45,645 nucleotides of DNA from Streptomyces panaciradicis (GTDB taxonomy: Bacteria > Actinomycetota > Actinomycetes > Streptomycetales > Streptomycetaceae), in the NCBI RefSeq assembly GCF_023516615.1, contig NZ_JAMGBF010000072.1, forward strand, positions 1 through 45,645, given 5' to 3'. Within the stretch, counting starts at the first letter, position 1; the number at the start of each line of letters is the position of its first letter. Positions 41,288 through 45,645 of this stretch are shown here, in pieces. A program made the position numbers and the translations under genes. The notes below the pieces were generated by a model that saw only the letters and a program-made list of their open reading frames with translations, was not told where the DNA came from and searched no databases.

Positions 41288-41465
41288 TAGGGCGTGTGTC
41301 GAAAGTCCCGCCTGCCCCGCGACGCCTGGCACGCGCGCTCGCGGCGTTGCCGAAACGCCCGAATAGCTCCGCTATTAGGGCGCTCCGGCGCCTTGCGATC
41401 GCACGCACCAGACGCCGCGGGGCCCGCCCTTCGGGCGGACGACGGGACTTTCGACACACGCCCTA
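41288..41465. mobile_element. MITE-like palindromic element, copy 2
   Basis: 178 bases between perfect 23-bp inverted repeats at 41288-41310 and 41443-41465; each arm begins TAGGGCGTGTGTCG. Inside are CCTGGCACGC (41325-41334), a hairpin AATAGC-TCC-GCTATT (41362-41376), CGCCTTGC (41389-41396) and GCACGCACCAGAC (41401-41413). These match blocks of the element at 12309-12498 in reversed orientation. Further stems are GGCGTT/AACGCC (about 41343-41359) and CCGCCC/GGGCGG near 41424. TA at both outer ends could be a target duplication. There is no gene inside. Its right end forms the stop codon of the isomerase gene at 41463. Confidence 0.82.
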
Positions 41466-42401
41466 TGCCCCGCAGGACCGGAGGAACGCCCGGGTGCGCT
41501 GGGCGATGGGCAGCGGCTTGTCCGGCTCGCAGGGGTACATGTCCTGCTCGACGATCGCGAACAGGTCGACGTCCAGCCGCTGCGCCGCCTCCAGCACGGG
41601 CCCCAGCGCGGGGACCCCGGACGGCGGCTCGCACATCACGCCCTGGGCGACGGCCGGCCCGAACGGCGTCCCCTTGGCCCGCACGTCCGCCAGGATCTCC
41701 GGGTCCACCTGCTTCAGGTGCAGATAGCCGATCCGCTCGCCGTAGGTCTCGATCAGCTTGACGCTGTCGCCGCCGCAGTAGGCGTAGTGCCCGGTGTCCA
41801 GGCACAGCGAGACCAGGGACGAGTCGGTGCCGTCCAGGAAGCGGACGACGTTCTCCTCGCTGTCGATGTGCGTGTCCGCGTGCGGGTGCACGACGATCTG
41901 CAGCCCGTACTCCTCCCGCACCCGCTGTCCGAGGCGCTCGGTCAGCGAGGTGAGGTTGCCCCACTGCTCGGGGGTCAGCTCGGAGGACTCCAGCACCTCG
42001 CCGGTCTTGTCATCCCGCCAGAAGGACGGGATCACGACCAGGTGCTTCGCGCCCATGGCCTGCGCGAGGACCGCGTTGTCGGCCACGTGCGCCCAGGTCT
42101 TGTCCCAGACGGACTCGCCGTGGTGCAGACCGGTGAAGACGGTGCCCGCCGAGACCTTCAGCCCCCGCCGGTTCACCTCCTCGGTGAGCACCGCGGGATC
42201 GGTCGGCAGGTACCCGTACGGGCCCAGCTCGATCCACTCGTAGCCGGACCGGGCGACCTCGTCGAGGAAGCGCTGCCAGGGCACCTGCCGGGGGTCGTCG
42301 GGGAACCACACACCCCATGAGTCGGGAGCCGACCCGATCCGGATGCGGGACAGTGAGGACTGGGAGGACATCGGCGTCATGCCGGTCAGCTTCAGCGGCA
42401 C
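41463..42401 (-). CDS. IolE/IolH-like sugar phosphate isomerase/epimerase
   Basis: 312 residues from GTG 42401; ATG 42380 or 42371 are possible starts, none with a good ribosome site. The TIM barrel is of the AP-endonuclease-2 type: RIGSAPDSWGVWFPDDP, GYEWIELGPYGYLPTDP, LQIVVHPHADTHID, VSLCLDTGHYAYCGGD (metal Asp/His), IGYLHLKQVDP and DLFAIVEQDMYP (last metal Glu). It is divergent from iolC and so probably acts in inositol breakdown as inosose dehydratase or isomerase. The stop TAG comes from the end of the element at 41288-41465. Confidence 0.85.
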   Translation of the reverse strand: MPLKLTGMTPMSSQSSLSRIRIGSAPDSWGVWFPDDPRQVPWQRFLDEVARSGYEWIELGPYGYLPTDPAVLTEEVNRRGLKVSAGTVFTGLHHGESVWDKTWAHVADNAVLAQAMGAKHLVVIPSFWRDDKTGEVLESSELTPEQWGNLTSLTERLGQRVREEYGLQIVVHPHADTHIDSEENVVRFLDGTDSSLVSLCLDTGHYAYCGGDSVKLIETYGERIGYLHLKQVDPEILADVRAKGTPFGPAVAQGVMCEPPSGVPALGPVLEAAQRLDVDLFAIVEQDMYPCEPDKPLPIAQRTRAFLRSCGA

Positions 42402-42405
42402 CAGT

Positions 42406-42475
42406 AAGCGCTGTCAAGGTCTCGTCCGAATGTCTGGACAAAACATTGACAGGGCCGCGCGGACAGGGCTACAAA
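42406..42475 (+). promoter_or_regulatory. iol promoter with nearby operator-like sites
   Basis: TTGACA (42446-42451), an 18-base spacer and TACAAA (42470-42475) make a near-consensus promoter for iolC; the leader is about 25 bases. AAGCGCT (42406-42412), like the LacI-type core at 20351, and TGTCTGGACA just before the -35 are candidate operators shared with the divergent isomerase gene. Confidence 0.65.
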
Positions 42476-42506
42476 CGGCGGGGAGAGCCGTGACGAAGGG
42501 AAGCCG

Positions 42507-43457
42507 ATGGCGTACGACCTGATCACCATGGGGCGGATCGGGGTGGACCTGTATCCACTGCAGACCGGCGTTCCGCTGCCGCAGGTGACGAGCTTCGGCA
42601 AGTTCCTCGGCGGCTCGGCGACGAACGTCGCGGTGGCCGCCGCCCGCCTCGGACACCGGACCGCGGTGATCACCCGCACCGGCGACGACCCCTTCGGCAC
42701 CTACCTCCACCAGGCGCTGCGGGACTTCGGCGTCGACGACCGCTGGGTCACCCCCGTACCGGGCCTGCCCACACCGGTCACCTTCTGCGAGGTCTTCCCG
42801 CCCGACGACTTCCCGCTCTACTTCTACCGGCAGCCCAAGGCCCCCGACCTGGAGATCGACGCCCACGACCTCGACCTCGACGCCGTCCGCGAGGCCCGCC
42901 TCTTCTGGGTCACCGGCACCGGCCTGAGCGAGGAACCCAGCCGTACGGCGACGCTGGCGGCGCTCGCCCACCGCGCCAAGGCCGGCCCGACCGTCTTCGA
43001 CCTCGACTGGCGCCCCATGTTCTGGAGCGACCCGGCCTCGGCCCGCCCCTTCTACAAGGAGGCCCTGCGCCACACCACCGTCGCGGTCGGCAACCTCGAC
43101 GAGGTGGAGGTCGCCACCGGCGTCCGCGAACCCCGGGCGGCCGCCGAGGCGCTGCTGGCCGCGGGCGTGGAGCTCGCGGTCGTCAAGCAGGGCCCCAAGG
43201 GCGTCCTCGCCGTCGACAGCAAGGGCGAGTCGGCCGAGGTGCCCCCGCTGCCGGTGAACGTCCTCAACGGCCTCGGCGCCGGCGACGCGTTCGGCGGCTC
43301 CCTCTGCGACGGCCTGCTGGCGGGCCGGGACCTGGAGACGATCATGCGCCGCGCCAACGCCGCCGGGGCGATCGTCGCCTCCCGGCTGGAGTGCTCCTCC
43401 GCCATGCCGACGGCGGACGAGATCGAGGCCGCCCTCAAGGCCGGAGCGGTCCAGTGA
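42507..43457 (+). CDS. iolC: 5-dehydro-2-deoxygluconokinase
   Basis: 316 residues from ATG 42507 (GAAGGGAA before it). PfkB fold with IolC features: MGRIGVDLYPLQTGVPLPQV, FLGGSATNVAVAAARLG, FYRQPKAPDLEI, FDLDWRPMFW and the ATP/catalytic NGLGAGDAFGG with Asp260. It phosphorylates 2-deoxy-5-keto-gluconate in myo-inositol degradation. First gene of the rightward iol operon; its stop overlaps the next GTG. Confidence 0.95.
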   Translation: MAYDLITMGRIGVDLYPLQTGVPLPQVTSFGKFLGGSATNVAVAAARLGHRTAVITRTGDDPFGTYLHQALRDFGVDDRWVTPVPGLPTPVTFCEVFPPDDFPLYFYRQPKAPDLEIDAHDLDLDAVREARLFWVTGTGLSEEPSRTATLAALAHRAKAGPTVFDLDWRPMFWSDPASARPFYKEALRHTTVAVGNLDEVEVATGVREPRAAAEALLAAGVELAVVKQGPKGVLAVDSKGESAEVPPLPVNVLNGLGAGDAFGGSLCDGLLAGRDLETIMRRANAAGAIVASRLECSSAMPTADEIEAALKAGAVQ

Positions 43458-44407
43458 GGGCCGGCCGGGTCGGCGGGACCGAGGGGGAGGGGACGGACCG
43501 GGGCGCGAGCGGCGCACCGGCCGTGCGCAGCGTCGACGTCGGCGAGCTGGTCCGGCTGCGGGCCCAGCGCCCCGAGGCGATCGCCGAGGCCGCCGCCCGC
43601 CGGGTCCGCCGTCCGCTGCTGAACGACTCCGGCCGGCTGATGATCGTCGCCGCCGACCACCCGGCCCGCGGCGCCCTCGGCGTCGGCGAGCGCGCCTTCG
43701 CCATGGCCAACCGCGCCGACCTGCTCGAACGCCTCTGTCTCGCGCTGTCCCGGCCCGGCGTCGACGGCGTCCTCGCGACCGCCGACATCCTCGACGACCT
43801 GCTCCTGCTCGGCGCCCTGGACGGCAAGGTCGTCATGGGCTCCATGAACCGCGGCGGACTGCAGGGCGCCAGCTTCGAACTCGACGACCGCTTCACCGGC
43901 CACCGCGCCGAGGACATCGAGCGGCTCGGCTTCGACGCGGGCAAGCTGCTGCTGCGCATCGACTACTCCGACCCGGGCTCCCTGACCACCCTGGAGTCCA
44001 CCGCCCGCGCCATCGACGACATGGCGGCGCGCCGGCTCCCCGTGTTCGTCGAGCCGTTCCTCAGCCGCCGCACGGACGAGGGCCGGCTGAGGAACGACCT
44101 GTCCGCCGAGGCGGTCACCCGGTCCATCGCCATCGCCTCCGGGCTCGGCGGCACCTCGGCCTACACCTGGCTGAAACTGCCGGTCACCGAGAACCCCGAC
44201 GACATGGCCGAGGTCATGCAGACCTCCACCCTCCCGGCCGTGCTGCTGGGCGGGGAGGTCGGCGACGACCAGGACGGCGCGTACGAGAAGTGGCGCGGCG
44301 CCCTGCAACTGCCCACCGTGCGCGGCCTGGTGGTCGGCCGCTCACTGCTGTACCCGGCGGACGGCGACGTGGCCGCCGCCGTGGACACCGCCGTAGGACT
44401 GCTGTGA
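43454..44407 (+). CDS. Cgl0158-family (beta/alpha)8 barrel, probable deoxy-keto-gluconate-phosphate aldolase
   Basis: 317 residues from GTG 43454 (GTGA overlap with iolC); the first roughly 25 residues are Gly/Arg-rich and GTG 43523 is a possible later start. Core: RLMIVAADHPARGALG, VDGVLATADILDDLLLLG, KVVMGSMNRGG, KLLLRIDYSD, PVFVEPFLSRR, AYTWLKLPVTENPDDM and LLGGEVGDD. The Lys in TWLKLPV is a candidate Schiff-base residue of a class I aldolase. This family sits between iolC and other iol genes in actinobacteria, where an IolJ-type aldolase is otherwise missing; the aldolase role is inference. Confidence 0.82.
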   Translation: MRAGRVGGTEGEGTDRGASGAPAVRSVDVGELVRLRAQRPEAIAEAAARRVRRPLLNDSGRLMIVAADHPARGALGVGERAFAMANRADLLERLCLALSRPGVDGVLATADILDDLLLLGALDGKVVMGSMNRGGLQGASFELDDRFTGHRAEDIERLGFDAGKLLLRIDYSDPGSLTTLESTARAIDDMAARRLPVFVEPFLSRRTDEGRLRNDLSAEAVTRSIAIASGLGGTSAYTWLKLPVTENPDDMAEVMQTSTLPAVLLGGEVGDDQDGAYEKWRGALQLPTVRGLVVGRSLLYPADGDVAAAVDTAVGLL

Positions 44408-44414
44408 GGGCCGC

Positions 44415-45230
44415 ATGAGCAGCAAGGAGCTGTACGTTCCGCGGGGCGCTACCGCCGACGCCGATCACGTGCTCGACATCGGCCCCGAGCGGGCAGGCTG
44501 GGAGTACTGCAGTCTGCGGATCGTCGCCCTGCCGCCGGGCGGCACCCACACGTTCACCACCGGTGACAGCGAGTGGATCGTGCTTCCGCTGGAGGGCGGA
44601 TGTAGCGTGCGAACGGCGGACGAACAGTTCCAACTCCTGGGCAGGGGAAGCGTTTTCGCGTCGGTCACCGACTTCGCGTACGTTCCCCGTGACGCCCGGG
44701 TCCAGATCGCCTCCGGCGCGGGAGGCCGCTTCGCCCTGGCAGGAGCGAAGTGCGAGCGACGACTCCCCGCCCGCTACGGCCCCGCGCCGGAGGTCCCCGT
44801 CGAACAGCGCGGCAGCGGCGCCCAGTTGCGGCACGTCCGCAACTTCGCCTCCGCCGACGCCTTCGACTGCGACAAGCTCATCGCCGTCGAGGTGATCACC
44901 CCCGGCGGCAACTGGTCCTCGTACCCGCCGCACAAGCACGACGAGGACCGGCCGGGCGTCGAGGCGGAGCTGGAGGAGATCTACTACTTCGAGATCGACG
45001 GCCCGAACGGTTTCGGCTATCAGCGCGTATCTCCCTCCCGTGAGGGCGGATCCGACGTCCTCGCCGAGGTCCGCTCCGGCGACGCCGTCCTCGTCCCCGA
45101 CGGATGGCACGGCCCGTCCATCGCCCAGCCCGGCCACGACATGTACTGCCTCAACGTCATGGCGGGGCCGGGCGGGACACGGGAGTGGCGGATCTGCTTC
45201 CACCCGGACCACACGGAGGGTTACCGATGA
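44415..45230 (+). CDS. iolB: 5-deoxy-glucuronate isomerase
   Basis: 271 residues from ATG 44415, 7 bases after the barrel gene; the stop overlaps the iolD ATG. Double cupin with IolB hallmarks: WEYCSLRIVALPPGGTHTF, the metal-binding SSYPPHKHDED, EEIYYFEIDGPNGFGYQRV, and VPDGWHGPSIAQPGHDMYCL. It turns 5-deoxy-glucuronate into 2-deoxy-5-keto-gluconate, the IolC substrate. Confidence 0.95.
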   Translation: MSSKELYVPRGATADADHVLDIGPERAGWEYCSLRIVALPPGGTHTFTTGDSEWIVLPLEGGCSVRTADEQFQLLGRGSVFASVTDFAYVPRDARVQIASGAGGRFALAGAKCERRLPARYGPAPEVPVEQRGSGAQLRHVRNFASADAFDCDKLIAVEVITPGGNWSSYPPHKHDEDRPGVEAELEEIYYFEIDGPNGFGYQRVSPSREGGSDVLAEVRSGDAVLVPDGWHGPSIAQPGHDMYCLNVMAGPGGTREWRICFHPDHTEGYR

Positions 45231-45645
45231 CTCCGACCACCTCGACGACGAGGCTGACGGTCGCCCAGGCGCTGGTGCGCTTCCTGTCCGCGCAGTACAC
45301 CCGACGCGACGGCGTACGGCAGCGGCTGATCGGCGCGACCTGGGGCATCTTCGGCCACGGCAACGTGGCCGGCATCGGCCAGGCGCTCGTCGAGTACGCG
45401 GACGACATGCCGTACCACCAGGGCCGCAACGAACAGGCCATGGTGCACGCGGCCGTCGGCTACGCCCGCCAGTCGGGCCGGCTGTCCACCCACGCGGTGA
45501 CGACCTCCATCGGCCCGGGCGCCACCAACCTGGTCACCGGCGCCGCCCTTGCCACCATCAACCACCTTCCGGTCCTGCTGCTGCCCGGCGACACCTTCGC
45601 CGGCCGCCCCGCCGACCCGGTCCTGCAACAGCTCGAAGTCCCCTT
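45227..45645 (+). CDS. iolD: 3D-trihydroxycyclohexane-1,2-dione hydrolase, N-terminal part
   Basis: 139 codons from ATG 45227, still open at the right edge. Thiamine-diphosphate enzyme start: LTVAQALVRFLSAQYTRRDG, GIFGHGNVAGIGQAL, catalytic Glu69 in YHQGRNEQAM, HAAVGYARQSGRLST, TSIGPGATNLVTGAA, and LLLPGDTFAGR. The family is about 640 residues, so roughly a fifth is visible. It cleaves the inositol-derived ring dione to 5-deoxy-glucuronate, feeding IolB. Fourth gene of the operon; iolA and other genes may follow. Confidence 0.94.
   Translation, partial: MTPTTSTTRLTVAQALVRFLSAQYTRRDGVRQRLIGATWGIFGHGNVAGIGQALVEYADDMPYHQGRNEQAMVHAAVGYARQSGRLSTHAVTTSIGPGATNLVTGAALATINHLPVLLLPGDTFAGRPADPVLQQLEVP

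Overview
The window is about 72% GC by eye, uses GC-rich third positions, has many GTG starts and GTGA/ATGA gene overlaps, and carries actinobacterial signatures: a WhiJ/AbaA-type trio, a BldC-like small regulator, a CsoR-type operator and a myo-inositol operon with a Cgl0158-family gene. It is best read as chromosome of a Streptomyces species, mostly core-like, with short accessory patches. All identifications come from reading sequence and family motifs; no search was run.

Layout. 1-9.6 kb: an ArnT/PMT-like membrane glycosyltransferase running off the left edge with a 66-bp tandem repeat in its 3' part, then secreted proteins (class A beta-lactamase-like hydrolase, esterase-like phytase-domain protein, a small disulfide protein, a family S37 tripeptidyl aminopeptidase) and one long polypeptide holding both halves of an asymmetric ABC exporter. 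9.6-12.5 kb: a lipoprotein and a Tat-exported GH3 beta-N-acetylhexosaminidase with two GAAA-TTTC-like operators. 12.7-17.1 kb: a LysR gene divergent from an EamA transporter / EPSP synthase / GNAT / RBBP9-like hydrolase run. 17.1-20.1 kb: a TIM-barrel isomerase, a MarR-GNAT fusion and a LacI regulator.

20.4-29.8 kb is a sugar-catabolic block. One operon (Gfo/Idh/MocA dehydrogenase, DUF993 aldolase-like protein, xylose-isomerase-like TIM barrel) lies behind a promoter with an AAGCGCTT LacI-type operator. A leftward ribose operon (rbsR-rbsA-rbsCB-rbsK-rbsD) has permease and binding protein fused in one chain, and paired AATCGATT operators upstream of a regulator gene whose best start codon is ATC. 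29.8-32.2 kb looks accessory: two decayed tandem copies of an Rpn/PD-(D/E)XK-like gene beside an ATPase/XRE/DUF397 trio.

32.2-41 kb returns to core genes: RecD2-like helicase, citrate synthase, a ~500-base gene-free stretch, CopA/CopZ with a CsoR-type operator, a zinc alcohol dehydrogenase and a BldC-like protein. 41.5-45.6 kb is the start of a myo-inositol degradation cluster (divergent IolE/H-like isomerase; iolC, Cgl0158-like barrel, iolB, iolD) that runs off the right edge.

The most unusual item is a pair of small non-coding elements (12309-12498 and 41288-41465). Each is bounded by 23-bp perfect inverted repeats, and they share a collinear core in opposite orientation. A 6-bp hairpin in that core keeps its TCC loop and pairing although four of its six base pairs have been replaced. 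One of the elements supplies the stop codon of the gene beside it.
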